A stretch of DNA of 64,000 nucleotides. It comes from HdN1 sp964473645 (GTDB taxonomy: Bacteria > Pseudomonadota > Gammaproteobacteria > Pseudomonadales > Ketobacteraceae). Shown here in pieces: positions 35,423 through 43,877 of this stretch (its first letter is position 1; every line of letters begins with the position of its first letter). Position numbers and translations under genes: made by a program. A model generated the notes under the pieces. That model searched no databases. It was given only the letters and a program-made list of their open reading frames with translations, and had not been told where the DNA came from. The DNA lies in NCBI GenBank assembly GCA_964473645.1, contig CAYYPW010000010.1, positions 154,347 to 218,346 of the forward strand. Reading direction: 5' to 3'.

Positions 35423-36886
35423 ATGAAGCGCACATTAAAAGCATGCCTCATTGGCATGAAACAAGCGGAGAACTATAAATCCTGGAGCGACGCCGCCAAA
35501 GAATACGACCGGATTTCTGGCAACGATGAGTGGCGGGAAGACGATGCCTCGCCTCATTATGATTACAAAATGATACGTCTGCGCCTCACCGAGTTGCGAC
35601 TGGCACGCAGACAAAACGATGTCATGCAGGCGGTGTTCTATATCAATGAAGGTTTGCATGGCAATCTGGGGCGAATCGCCAGCGCCGGCCTGTATGATCA
35701 TTGTTTTTTCGGTACCAAAAAACTCGTCAACGACTATCTCGACGAAGTGTGTACCACGCTGAACTGGCTTTGCGATGTTGAATCCCCCCACTTTGATCTC
35801 AATCACAAGCTCGACTTCTTTTCGCGCACGCAAGCCGCCTTTGGCCAATCGGCCCTGATGCTGAGCGGCGGCGCCGCCTTGGGCCTTTTTCACATGGGCG
35901 TGCTAAAGGCCATGTGGGAAGAGAACCTTCTGCCCAAAGTCATTTCTGGATCAAGCACCGGCTCCATCATGGCCGCGATGCTGGCAACGCACACCGACAA
36001 CGAACTGGATACCGTTTTCAATCCTGAATATCTTTACGTGGAAGCGTTTCGCACCATGGGCTGGCGCGGCACCATGAGAGGCAAGGGCCTGCTCGATCCA
36101 TCGCAGTTGGAATTTTGTCTTGAACGCAACGTGAAAGATATGACGTTTGAAGAAGCGTTTGCCTACACGGGCCGCCAGGTGAATATCACCGTCTCCCCGG
36201 CCGACCCGCACCAAGAATCCCGCCTGCTGAATGCATTGACCTCCCCCCATGTGATCGTTAGCAAAGCATCGCTGGCGTCATGTGCCATTCCTTATGTGTA
36301 CCCGCCTGTCATGCTGTGGGCCAAAAATATGAAGGGCGATAAAGTCCCCTATATTTCGTCACGCCAATGGGTAGATGGCTCCATTAAAAATGATTTGCCG
36401 TTTTTGCGTCTCGCGCGGTTGTACGGCGTTAATCACACGATCGTAAGCCAGGTAAACCCGCATGTGGTACCGTTCCTGTCACGCAAAGAATCCGAAAAAC
36501 ATATCGGCACCTATCTGGCAGATATGATCACCAGCAATGCCCAATACACGGTTGCCAAAACACTGGAATTTGCAAAAAACAAAATCCAGCACCAAAGCAC
36601 CGCGTTATTGCTCGACAAAGCTCAGTCGATAGTCTCACAACGGTATTTGGGCGACGTCAACATCGTCCCCCCGCGCAGACCGACCAATATTTTCCGTTTG
36701 ATCAGTAACGCCTCACCTGCAGGTGTCGCTGAATATATCCAGATGGGTGAAAGAAGCACATGGCCGAAAATGGAGTTGTTGAGAAACAGCACCTGCGTCA
36801 GTCGCACCATTGGCCAGTGTCTAGAGCGCCTGAAGCGTGTAGAGTCTGTTGAGTTGGAGCAATACGCACAATTGCGCAGCGCATGA
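35423..36886 (+). CDS. Patatin-like phospholipase with DUF3336 domain
   Basis: The 487-residue protein has the DUF3336 domain at about 10-140 and a patatin domain from about 143. The oxyanion loop is SGGAALGLFHMG, the nucleophile elbow is GSSTG with Ser 178, and the catalytic Asp 318 lies in QWVDGSI. This is the Ser-Asp dyad of patatin lipases, related to yeast Tgl-type triacylglycerol lipases. It has no signal peptide, so it acts on intracellular lipids or stored acylglycerols. AGGAAA precedes the ATG. It fits the lipid-turnover content of the window. Confidence 0.92.
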   Translation: MKRTLKACLIGMKQAENYKSWSDAAKEYDRISGNDEWREDDASPHYDYKMIRLRLTELRLARRQNDVMQAVFYINEGLHGNLGRIASAGLYDHCFFGTKKLVNDYLDEVCTTLNWLCDVESPHFDLNHKLDFFSRTQAAFGQSALMLSGGAALGLFHMGVLKAMWEENLLPKVISGSSTGSIMAAMLATHTDNELDTVFNPEYLYVEAFRTMGWRGTMRGKGLLDPSQLEFCLERNVKDMTFEEAFAYTGRQVNITVSPADPHQESRLLNALTSPHVIVSKASLASCAIPYVYPPVMLWAKNMKGDKVPYISSRQWVDGSIKNDLPFLRLARLYGVNHTIVSQVNPHVVPFLSRKESEKHIGTYLADMITSNAQYTVAKTLEFAKNKIQHQSTALLLDKAQSIVSQRYLGDVNIVPPRRPTNIFRLISNASPAGVAEYIQMGERSTWPKMELLRNSTCVSRTIGQCLERLKRVESVELEQYAQLRSA

Positions 36887-36902
36887 AGCGCTCCTTTCAA
36901 CC

Positions 36903-36941
36903 TTGCGTCAACAAGCGTTACCGCAAGGCTTGTTGACGCAA
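36903..36941. terminator. 14-base-stem hairpin between convergent genes, overlapping a coding end
   Basis: TTGCGTCAACAAGC (36903-36916) pairs perfectly with GCTTGTTGACGCAA (36928-36941) around an 11-base loop. It lies after the patatin gene and covers the last codons and the stop (36918-36920) of the convergent DUF2238 gene. It probably ends transcription from both sides. Confidence 0.7.
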
Positions 36942-37538
36942 AGCTTGTTCGCGTAGTTGCGCATCATGCCAGCGTGACAAACACAACAATGCCAGGATCG
37001 CGCCCACCAGGGCAAACGCCATATCGGTCTGCGTATCCCATACAAAGCCCTGCGTTCCCAGGAATGCATCTGCCGCTTCTTCGGAGAGCAGGGCCACCCA
37101 CCATTCAATCAATTCATAAAACGCACTGAACGCAAGACAAATACTCACCACGATATAATTGCACCAGCCCGAACCATTCACGACGTGCTTACGCAACAGA
37201 ATTTCACGCGCCAGTATCGCCGGCACAAACCCCTGCATGAAATGCCCCAACTTATCGTAATTGTTACGCTCAAAGCCCAGCACCGGTTTCAACCAGTCAA
37301 ACAGCGGTACTTCGGCATAGGTGTAGTGGCCGCCCACCATTAGCACGAGGCAATGTAGAAGTATCAACACATAGAGCAGCCCGCTTAAACGGAACGTTTT
37401 CCAGGTGAGCGCCATCAGGACTATGCCGATCAAGGCCGGTGCCACTTCCAACAACCAGGTCAACATGTCCTTGGGGTTGATGCCTGACCAGATCAATACC
37501 GCAAAAAAAATCACGTTCCAGACCAGTGGTTTCCACAT
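36918..37538 (-). CDS. DUF2238 (YjdF-type) inner-membrane protein
   Basis: The 206-residue protein has about six hydrophobic helices and the family motifs GGHYTYAEVPLFDWLKP, NNYDKLGHFMQGFVPA and FSAFYELIEWWVALL, with WDTQTDMAFALVGAILALL near the end. The conserved His and Glu residues within membrane segments are typical of DUF2238, whose function is unknown. The last residues (EQALRQQALR) are encoded by a hairpin-forming segment. GGGAGC precedes the ATG. Confidence 0.9.
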   Translation of the reverse strand: MWKPLVWNVIFFAVLIWSGINPKDMLTWLLEVAPALIGIVLMALTWKTFRLSGLLYVLILLHCLVLMVGGHYTYAEVPLFDWLKPVLGFERNNYDKLGHFMQGFVPAILAREILLRKHVVNGSGWCNYIVVSICLAFSAFYELIEWWVALLSEEAADAFLGTQGFVWDTQTDMAFALVGAILALLCLSRWHDAQLREQALRQQALR

Positions 37539-37594
37539 GTTCGTTGCTCCCTAATGTCAGCGTTATGCATTCGATATCAGTCCAGCATCCCCGC

Positions 37595-37870
37595 TTAACG
37601 CAGGTAGGAACGTAATACTGCCACTACCTGATCAAGATCGTCTTGACGCTGCTCAGGTGACACATCCTCCGCCCCCAGATGATCGCGCAGGTGGCCTTCG
37701 AGCACTTCGGCCATCAAGCCGTTAACCGCGCCACGAATGGCAGCAAGTTGCTGCAACACGGCCATGCAATCAGCATCGCTTTCGAGTCGCGTCACCAGTG
37801 CGCCGACCTGCCCCTGGATACGCCGCGCACGCGTGAGCAGCGGCTTTTTTGCCTTGATCGTGTGAGCCAT
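37595..37870 (-). CDS. dmeR: RcnR/FrmR-family metal-responsive repressor (DmeR-like)
   Basis: ATG 37870 gives a 91-residue all-helical repressor. It carries His 3, Cys 35, His 60 and His 64, exactly the set that binds Ni(II) and Co(II) in E. coli RcnR; the formaldehyde sensor FrmR lacks His 64. Conserved blocks include RRIQGQVGALV, LQQLAAIRGAVNGLM and LDQVVAVLRSYL. It is divergent from dmeF and a matching operator lies between them. Metal binding should release the operator and allow efflux. Confidence 0.92.
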   Translation of the reverse strand: MAHTIKAKKPLLTRARRIQGQVGALVTRLESDADCMAVLQQLAAIRGAVNGLMAEVLEGHLRDHLGAEDVSPEQRQDDLDQVVAVLRSYLR

Positions 37871-37898
37871 GGAAACCGTCCTTACATTGCCAACAAGG

Positions 37899-37917
37899 TA
37901 TACTGGGGTATAGTATA
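37899..37917. promoter_or_regulatory. RcnR/DmeR-type operator
   Basis: The element TATACTGGGGTATAGTATA has the TACT-G tract-AGTA form (TACTGGGG, then AGTA) known for RcnR-family sites, with AT-rich inverted flanks. It sits between the divergent dmeR and dmeF starts, 29 bases before dmeR and about 60 before dmeF, so it can control both. Confidence 0.85.
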
Positions 37918-37976
37918 TGGCTATTCGGTTTTGAAAGTAAGCTGCTTTAACGGTAAGCGCGCTCAAGGTAAACAAT

Positions 37977-38996
37977 ATGACCACACACAACGATTCATGG
38001 CGTCATACCCACGATTTCGATGAAGGCAACCCGCTGGCCGAGCGCAATAGTCGGTGGGCCATGATGCTAACGCTGGTGATGATGGTGGCCGAAATCATTG
38101 GCGGATGGTATTACAATTCCATGGCCCTGCTGGCCGATGGCTGGCATATGAGTTCGCACGCCCTGGCGCTGGGCCTTGCGGTAGCCGCCTATGGCGCCGC
38201 CCGGCGCTTCAAGGAAGACAGGCGGTTTTCGTGGGGCACCTGGAAAATTGAAATTCTGGGCGGCTATACCAGCGCTGTGCTGCTAGTGGCCGTGGCGGGC
38301 ATCATGCTGTTTGAATCGGTCGAACGCCTGCTGGACCCATCGCCGATTCATTATGACCAAGCCATTGGTATTGCCATCATCGGATTATTGGTCAACCTGG
38401 CCTGCGCCTGGCTGTTGAAAGATGACCACCAACACGAGCACCACCCCAAAGCGCATTCCCACCACGCTGGACATGCAGATGATCATGGTCACGCGCAGGA
38501 GCATAGTCACTCGCACGATCATGCGCATAACGTTCACGCTGCGACGCAAGCCCACGATCTCAATCAGCGTTCCGCTTATATCCATGTGCTTTCGGATGCG
38601 GCGACATCCGTGCTGGCCATTATTGCGTTACTGGGAGGCAAATTCTGGGGGTTTGATTGGCTTGACCCCGTCATGGGAATCGTCGGCGGTATTTTGGTGG
38701 GCATCTGGGCGGTGAGCCTGTTGCGCGATACCAGTCGCATTCTGCTGGACGCTGAAATGGATAAACCCGTGGTAGGAGAAATTCATTCCTCGCTGGCGCA
38801 TAGTGAATTCAACGCTGACATCACCGATCTGCACGTATGGCGGGTGGGCAAAAACAAATACGCCTGCGTCGTTACCGTCGTCAGCGACACCCCCATCACC
38901 CCCGATGAAATTCGCGGATTGCTCAGCGCGCACGAAGAACTGGCACACGTATCGGTGGAGGTAAATCTGCGTGAGCCCACCACGAAGGGTGTCTGA
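37977..38996 (+). CDS. dmeF: Co(II)/Ni(II) efflux transporter DmeF (CDF family)
   Basis: The 339-residue protein has the CDF six-helix core. Metal-site motifs lie in helix II (ALLADGWHMSSHA) and helix V (HVLSDAATSV), with a cytoplasmic C-terminal domain (ITDLHVWRVGKNKY). Between helices IV and V is a His-rich loop of about 45 residues (EHSHSHDHAHN), as expected for DmeF. The N-terminal HDFDEGNPLAERNSRW is a DmeF hallmark. It exports divalent cobalt or nickel in exchange for protons. AAGGT precedes the ATG. Confidence 0.93.
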   Translation: MTTHNDSWRHTHDFDEGNPLAERNSRWAMMLTLVMMVAEIIGGWYYNSMALLADGWHMSSHALALGLAVAAYGAARRFKEDRRFSWGTWKIEILGGYTSAVLLVAVAGIMLFESVERLLDPSPIHYDQAIGIAIIGLLVNLACAWLLKDDHQHEHHPKAHSHHAGHADDHGHAQEHSHSHDHAHNVHAATQAHDLNQRSAYIHVLSDAATSVLAIIALLGGKFWGFDWLDPVMGIVGGILVGIWAVSLLRDTSRILLDAEMDKPVVGEIHSSLAHSEFNADITDLHVWRVGKNKYACVVTVVSDTPITPDEIRGLLSAHEELAHVSVEVNLREPTTKGV

Positions 38997-39027
38997 CGCC
39001 CGCAGATCCCTGCAGTGGCAGTCACGA

Positions 39028-39318
39028 CTAGGGCTGATCCACCACCGGAACCTCCACATCTACTTCACTCGCCCCTCCCAGATCGGGCGGGTCGGGGTAT
39101 TCGAAATTCGGTGAATCTATGCGTTCGATGGATTCAACTCGCTCAATGCGTTCCGGCATTTCAGGGCGCTCGATCAGCTCGGGTTTTTTAGGCGACGCAA
39201 TCCCATGCCCAGTACCACCGATGCCGCCTTCATCGGGCTCGCTCGATAACGGCTTTTGTGCGTGGCACACATTGCCGGCCAACAGCAATAACACGCCTGC
39301 GACGGGTAAGATGCGCAT
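39028..39318 (-). CDS. Small secreted protein with a GGIGGTGH motif
   Basis: The 96-residue product has a signal peptide (MRILPVAGVLLLLAGNVCHA). The mature part contains GGIGGTGH, then a Glu/Arg/Pro-rich repeat (RPEMPERIERVESIERIDS) and an acidic tail. AAGGAGGG precedes the ATG. It starts five bases after the DUF6502 gene, so the two are coupled. The GGIGGTGH motif recurs in small exported proteobacterial proteins of unknown function. No enzyme motif is present. Confidence 0.7.
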   Translation of the reverse strand: MRILPVAGVLLLLAGNVCHAQKPLSSEPDEGGIGGTGHGIASPKKPELIERPEMPERIERVESIERIDSPNFEYPDPPDLGGASEVDVEVPVVDQP

Positions 39319-39323
39319 TGATG

Positions 39324-40166
39324 CTAGCCCTCCTTGTCGCTTTGTTTTTCAAGATAGAAAAATATGCCGAAATTAAACCGATGTTTCGCGCGCTTGCTGC
39401 CCGCATCCTTTTTTTGCAACTCACGGGCCAGCCGATTGACTTCTTTGAGAGCCTGCATGCCTCGCTCATTGACCAAGGCCGAGAGTTTGGCAATCGAGGC
39501 ATCCGAAAGGTTGTTGTAATACACGCTGCGATCGAATTGTGGTGCACCATCACCGGTCAGGTTGTGCGCGCCCACACTGATATGATCATGCAGATTTTTT
39601 CCGAAATAATAGAGTTTTTCATCAAACCCTTTTTCGGGAATAAACGCTTCAACCTGCAGCTGTACCCGATCATGGGCATCCATTTCTACCAAGCCCAGGC
39701 GCAACCATTCATCCAGCACCGAGCGCGCTCGCAGATCCTGCCGCGCTACACGATCCACCAGCGCTTCGAAACTGATATCGCCATCGCCTGCCTTGGCCAG
39801 CCGCGGCAGCGCGCGAGGTGTGCCATCGGGCGCCTGAAAGCCGGGTTCGCTCAACCACGCTGCCACAATTTGTGCACTCAACGGCAACGCACTGGGGGCT
39901 CTCAATTCATCGAGACCTTCTTCGCGAAATCGACGTACATCTTTTCGATGCACACCGGTGAGCATCGTGATGCGACTATCGGTCTGACGGGTGCCTTCGG
40001 CCTGAAATTCGTTACTGGCGACATCGATATAAATGCCTTTAAGCAACTGGCACAGGTAGGGGTAAGTGATTTGAAAATGCAAAAGCAGGCGCACCAGCGG
40101 TCGCAACAAGGTCGTGACCGCTTGCACCAGAGCTTTTGGGGGTTCAGAGGATAAGGGTGTATTCAT
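39324..40166 (-). CDS. DUF6502 family protein
   Basis: ATG 40166 (MNTPLSSEPPKALVQA) gives 280 residues. The frame remains open further upstream, but that part is Cys/Trp-rich and unlike protein. The sequence has LLRPLVRLLLHFQITYPYL, a helix-turn-helix-like region (DSRITMLTGVHRKDVRRFRE) and ARSVLDEWLRLGLV. The family is uncharacterised; the HTH-like part suggests a DNA-binding role. TATACT lies 7 bases before the ATG with almost no leader. The small secreted protein follows by five bases. Confidence 0.75.
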   Translation of the reverse strand: MNTPLSSEPPKALVQAVTTLLRPLVRLLLHFQITYPYLCQLLKGIYIDVASNEFQAEGTRQTDSRITMLTGVHRKDVRRFREEGLDELRAPSALPLSAQIVAAWLSEPGFQAPDGTPRALPRLAKAGDGDISFEALVDRVARQDLRARSVLDEWLRLGLVEMDAHDRVQLQVEAFIPEKGFDEKLYYFGKNLHDHISVGAHNLTGDGAPQFDRSVYYNNLSDASIAKLSALVNERGMQALKEVNRLARELQKKDAGSKRAKHRFNFGIFFYLEKQSDKEG

Positions 40167-40254
40167 AGTGAACAGTATATGCCAGGGCGGGATATTTTCC
40201 CACAATTTTGTCCAACCTGTGCGACGCTTCGCCCCAGGGTAGCAAACTGGACAC

Positions 40255-42447
40255 TCATGGGTGCCAGCGCTTGAGCAGCAAGGCACTCGTCATCACGCTG
40301 ACGCTGCTGAGTGCCATCGCCGCGCCCGCCAGCACCGGGTTCAAATACCCCAAGGCCGCCAGCGGAATCCCCAACACATTGTAAATAAAGGCCCAACCGA
40401 GGTTTTCAAGAATCTTGCGGTAGGTGCGCTTAGAGATGGCAATCGCCGCCGCCACCAATGCCGGGTCCCCGCGCATCAGCGTGATGCTGGCGGTATGCAT
40501 CGCCACATCGGTACCGGTTGCCATGGCGATCCCCACATCGGCAGCGGCCAGCGCCGGGGCATCATTGATACCATCCCCCACCATGGCCACCACTTTATGC
40601 TCGCTCACCAGTCGCTGCACGATGGCGGCCTTCTGCTCGGGCAGCACATTGGCGATGACCTCATCCAGCCCAAGCCGGGCCGCAATATGCCGCGCACTGC
40701 CCGCGTTATCACCGGTAATCATCAAGGTGCGAATACCCAAGGCTTGCAGATCTGCTATGGCGGTCACGGCGGTTGCCTTGAGTTGATCACCAAAGGCGAA
40801 CAGCGCCAACAATTGAGGCGCAGGGACAAATGTCGCCAGCCACGACAGGGTGTGACCTTGTGCTTCCAGTTCGCCAGCCAAGCCGATATGCGCACTCAGA
40901 TCAATGCCGCGCGCCTGCATCAATGCTTGATTTCCCAGGGCATACGACACTCCATCCAGTTCGACTTCCACCCCGCGCCCGGCAACACTCAGGCTTTTCG
41001 TTACTGTGCGCAACGCCTGTGGTGCGGTTTGCGTGGCCGTGCGCAAGGCTCGCGCCAGGGGGTGCTCGCTGCCCCCCACCACGCTGGCCGCCAGCGCCAA
41101 CGTGGCATCACGTGTGCCACCGGAAAAATCATGCCACGCCAACAGGGTTGGCTTGCCTTCGGTCAAGGTACCGGTTTTATCGAAGGCGACGGTATCCACG
41201 CGATGCACACGTTCCAGCGCCTCTGCATCCTTGATCAGAATGCCGTACCGCGCCGCCACGCCTGTGCCCACCATGATCGCCGTTGGCGTGGCCAAGCCGA
41301 GCGCACAGGGGCAGGCAATCACCAGCACCGTTACCGCATTGATGATGGCGGTTTCCAGGGGGGCGCCGGCCAGCCACCAGCCCAGCCAGGTTACCCCTGC
41401 AATCGCGATCACAACGGGGACGAATACCGCACTGACCTTATCGACAATGCGCTGCACCGGCGCTTTCGCGGCCTGCGCCTGTTCCACCCAACGGATAATT
41501 TTGGATAACGCCGACTCTACGCCTACCGCTGTTGCGTCCACCAACAACAAGCCATCGACATTGAGCGTACCCCCTGTCACTCGAGCGCCCAGGGTTTTAC
41601 TTTGCGGCAGGCTTTCGCCCGTGAGCATGGATTCGTCGGCATGACTGCTGCCCTCCAATACCACACCATCCACCGGAATTCGCTCACCCGGAAACACCAC
41701 CACGTGATCGCCTTTTTGCAACTGCGCAAGGGGCACTTCTACCTGTTGACCATCACGCATGATCCGAGCGACTGCCGGGCGTAAGGCTTGCAACGCGGCG
41801 ATGGCCGCTGAGGTCTGCCGTTTGGCGCGCGCCTCCAGCGCCTTGCCCAACATTACCAAGGTGATGACCACGGCAGAGGATTCAAAGAAATAATGCGGTT
41901 CGTGAAGCTGGCTTGCTGTCACCGAAGCGGACTGCCACTGATAGAGGAGCCATTGATAGGTGCTCAATCCCCAGGCCGCGCTTGTGCCCAATGCGACCAG
42001 CAGATCCATATTACCCGTGGCCGCCTGCAAGGCCTTCCAGGCAGCACGATAAAAACGCGCCCCCAACCAAAACTGCACTAACGACGCCAGTACCCATTGC
42101 ACACTGCCTGGCAGCATCCAGTGAATTCCCAAGGGCTGTAACAGCATGGGCAACATCAATGGCAACGATAATAACGCCGCCACTGCCAGCGGCCATAACG
42201 CGGCGCTATCGTGTGCACGCGAATCGCCCGGCGTTGGCAAACGCGCGTGATAACCGGCCTTTTCAATGGCCGCAATCAAAGGAGTCGCATCACTGGTCGT
42301 CGTCACCGCCGCGCACTCCGTTGCCAGATTCACTGTAGCTTCACGCACGCCGGGGACTTTTTTCAGCACTTTTTCCACGCGGTTGACGCAGGCTGCGCAG
42401 GTCATGCCTTCTATTTGCAGTATGATGTCTTGCGGAGTGTCAGCCAT
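40255..42447 (-). CDS. copA: Cu(I)-exporting P1B-type ATPase CopA
   Basis: The 730-residue protein has one N-terminal heavy-metal domain (GMTCAAC, Cys 17 and Cys 20), eight predicted membrane helices, TGES (276-279) and CPC in the ion-path helix (379-381). DKTGT holds the phosphorylated Asp at 423, followed by SEHPLARA and GDGINDAPALAAADVGIAM. CPC plus one CxxC domain identifies the Cu(I)/Ag(I) subclass. It pumps copper to the periplasm. It is divergent from the copZ-like gene; I saw no clear CueR operator between them. Confidence 0.95.
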   Translation of the reverse strand: MADTPQDIILQIEGMTCAACVNRVEKVLKKVPGVREATVNLATECAAVTTTSDATPLIAAIEKAGYHARLPTPGDSRAHDSAALWPLAVAALLSLPLMLPMLLQPLGIHWMLPGSVQWVLASLVQFWLGARFYRAAWKALQAATGNMDLLVALGTSAAWGLSTYQWLLYQWQSASVTASQLHEPHYFFESSAVVITLVMLGKALEARAKRQTSAAIAALQALRPAVARIMRDGQQVEVPLAQLQKGDHVVVFPGERIPVDGVVLEGSSHADESMLTGESLPQSKTLGARVTGGTLNVDGLLLVDATAVGVESALSKIIRWVEQAQAAKAPVQRIVDKVSAVFVPVVIAIAGVTWLGWWLAGAPLETAIINAVTVLVIACPCALGLATPTAIMVGTGVAARYGILIKDAEALERVHRVDTVAFDKTGTLTEGKPTLLAWHDFSGGTRDATLALAASVVGGSEHPLARALRTATQTAPQALRTVTKSLSVAGRGVEVELDGVSYALGNQALMQARGIDLSAHIGLAGELEAQGHTLSWLATFVPAPQLLALFAFGDQLKATAVTAIADLQALGIRTLMITGDNAGSARHIAARLGLDEVIANVLPEQKAAIVQRLVSEHKVVAMVGDGINDAPALAAADVGIAMATGTDVAMHTASITLMRGDPALVAAAIAISKRTYRKILENLGWAFIYNVLGIPLAALGYLNPVLAGAAMALSSVSVMTSALLLKRWHP

Positions 42448-42539
42448 GGCGATAGGTCTTGTAAAAATGGCAGTGGATGCGCGTCATTTTACGAACAAAT
42501 CAAGACTACTCTTTTAGAGTCAGTGAAAGCGAGGTCAAT

Positions 42540-42752
42540 ATGTGGCGGTTTCAGGTGGAGGGTATGAGCTGCGGACATTGCGAAAAAACAGTACGCGCGG
42601 CCATTCAGGCATTGCAAGCCGATGCCGATGTTCAGATTGATTTGGCAACGGGCAAGGTGCGGGTCGATGCAGCATTACTCACAGTGACCCAGGTAATGTC
42701 GGCTATCGAAGAGGCTGGTTACGACGTCAAACTGCATGAGGAGACCACTTGA
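42540..42752 (+). CDS. CopZ-like heavy-metal-associated chaperone
   Basis: ATG 42540 with GAGG five bases upstream gives 70 residues, the usual size for a free HMA domain. The metal site is GMSCGHC (Cys 11 and Cys 14), and the fold ends with IEEAGYDVKLHEE. It probably carries Cu(I) to the divergent CopA. Its TGA overlaps the ATG of the exchanger gene, indicating coupled translation. Confidence 0.9.
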   Translation: MWRFQVEGMSCGHCEKTVRAAIQALQADADVQIDLATGKVRVDAALLTVTQVMSAIEEAGYDVKLHEETT

Positions 42753-43837
42753 TGTCACCCTGGATCATGATGATTGCGGGCCTGGTGATACTTACCATTG
42801 GTGCCGACCTGTTGGTGCGAGGGGCATCGCGCATTGCGTTGCTGTTGGGGATCAGCCCCTTGGTGGTCGGCCTCACCATCGTCGCCTTTGGTACCAGTGC
42901 GCCAGAAATGGCCGTAAGTGTGGGCGCTGCGCTAGAGGGCAAGGCCGATATTGCATTGGGCAACGTGGTGGGATCTAACATATTCAACGTGCTATTTATT
43001 CTGGGTTTGTCGGCGGTGATTGCCCCGTTGGTGGTGCACCAGCAACTGATACGCCTGGATGTGCCCTTGATGATCTATGCATCGGTACTGGTGTGGTTGT
43101 TCGCCAAAGACGGGATGCTTTCATCATGGGAAGGCGGTTTTTTATCGTTATTGATTGTTGGCTACACCGCATTTTTGATAGTACAAAGCCGGCGCGAATC
43201 CGCCGAGGTGCAAAAGGAAATGGCAGGCGAAGTCGGCGATATTCCTAAACCCGAAACCAAAGAGTGGGTGCTGAACCCGATGTTGATTACCGTGGGCCTT
43301 GCCATGCTGGTATTCGGCGCAAACTGGCTGGTGGATGGCGCAATTACCGTGGCCCGCAACCTGGGCGTTAGCGAATTGGTGATCGGATTGACCATCGTCG
43401 CCGCCGGCACCTCGTTACCTGAACTCGCAACCTCGGTGGTCGCTGCCATCAAGGGTGAACGTGACATCGCGGTAGGTAATATTGTCGGCTCAAATATTTT
43501 CAATATTTTTGCGGTGCTGGGCTTTTCGACGGTCGTAGCAGGGGGCAGTGTGCCCGTCTCACCGAACTTGATGGCGGTGGATGTGCCGGTGATGATTGGC
43601 GTGGCGCTGTCCTGCTTGCCCGTTTTTGTCAGTGGCTATTTGATCACGCGCTGGAACGGCATTGTGTGGATTTTGATGTACTGTGTGTATGTGTTGTATC
43701 TGGTGTTGCACGCGCAAAGCAATCCGCAAGCCGATACAGTGGCCAACATTGCCCTTGAATATGTGCTGCCGGTAGTGGCGCTGTTGTGGGTGGTTGGATT
43801 GGTGAAATCGTTTAATCGTAGCGCTAATCCTACCTGA
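42752..43837 (+). CDS. Calcium/sodium antiporter family protein (YrbG-type CaCA exchanger)
   Basis: ATG 42752 overlaps the copZ-like stop (TGATG) and gives 361 residues; a GAGGAG lies about ten bases upstream. Two alpha repeats hold the ion-binding Glu residues: VAFGTSAPEMAVSVGA with GNVVGSNIFNVL in the first half, and VAAGTSLPELATSVVAA with GNIVGSNIFNIF in the second. About ten membrane helices are predicted. The family exchanges Ca(II) for Na(I) or H(I). Its link to the copper chaperone is unexplained by known pathways. Confidence 0.92.
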   Translation: MSPWIMMIAGLVILTIGADLLVRGASRIALLLGISPLVVGLTIVAFGTSAPEMAVSVGAALEGKADIALGNVVGSNIFNVLFILGLSAVIAPLVVHQQLIRLDVPLMIYASVLVWLFAKDGMLSSWEGGFLSLLIVGYTAFLIVQSRRESAEVQKEMAGEVGDIPKPETKEWVLNPMLITVGLAMLVFGANWLVDGAITVARNLGVSELVIGLTIVAAGTSLPELATSVVAAIKGERDIAVGNIVGSNIFNIFAVLGFSTVVAGGSVPVSPNLMAVDVPVMIGVALSCLPVFVSGYLITRWNGIVWILMYCVYVLYLVLHAQSNPQADTVANIALEYVLPVVALLWVVGLVKSFNRSANPT

Positions 43838-43877
43838 GCAGGGGAAAGCGCCGTGGGATGGCCAAGGGGCGATCCCA

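Noticed and set aside
39258..40154. A 298-codon frame opposite the DUF6502 gene
   Set aside because: The opposite strand encodes the recognisable family; this frame has no domain and overlaps two real genes.
40261..41508. A 415-codon open frame opposite copA
   Set aside because: It is antisense to a fully conserved CopA, has no recognisable domain and shows the His/Arg-rich composition typical of frames opposite GC-rich genes.
42448..42539. CueR/MerR-type operator between copA and the copZ-like gene
   Set aside because: I could not find the expected dyad with a long -35/-10 spacer in this 92-base gap.
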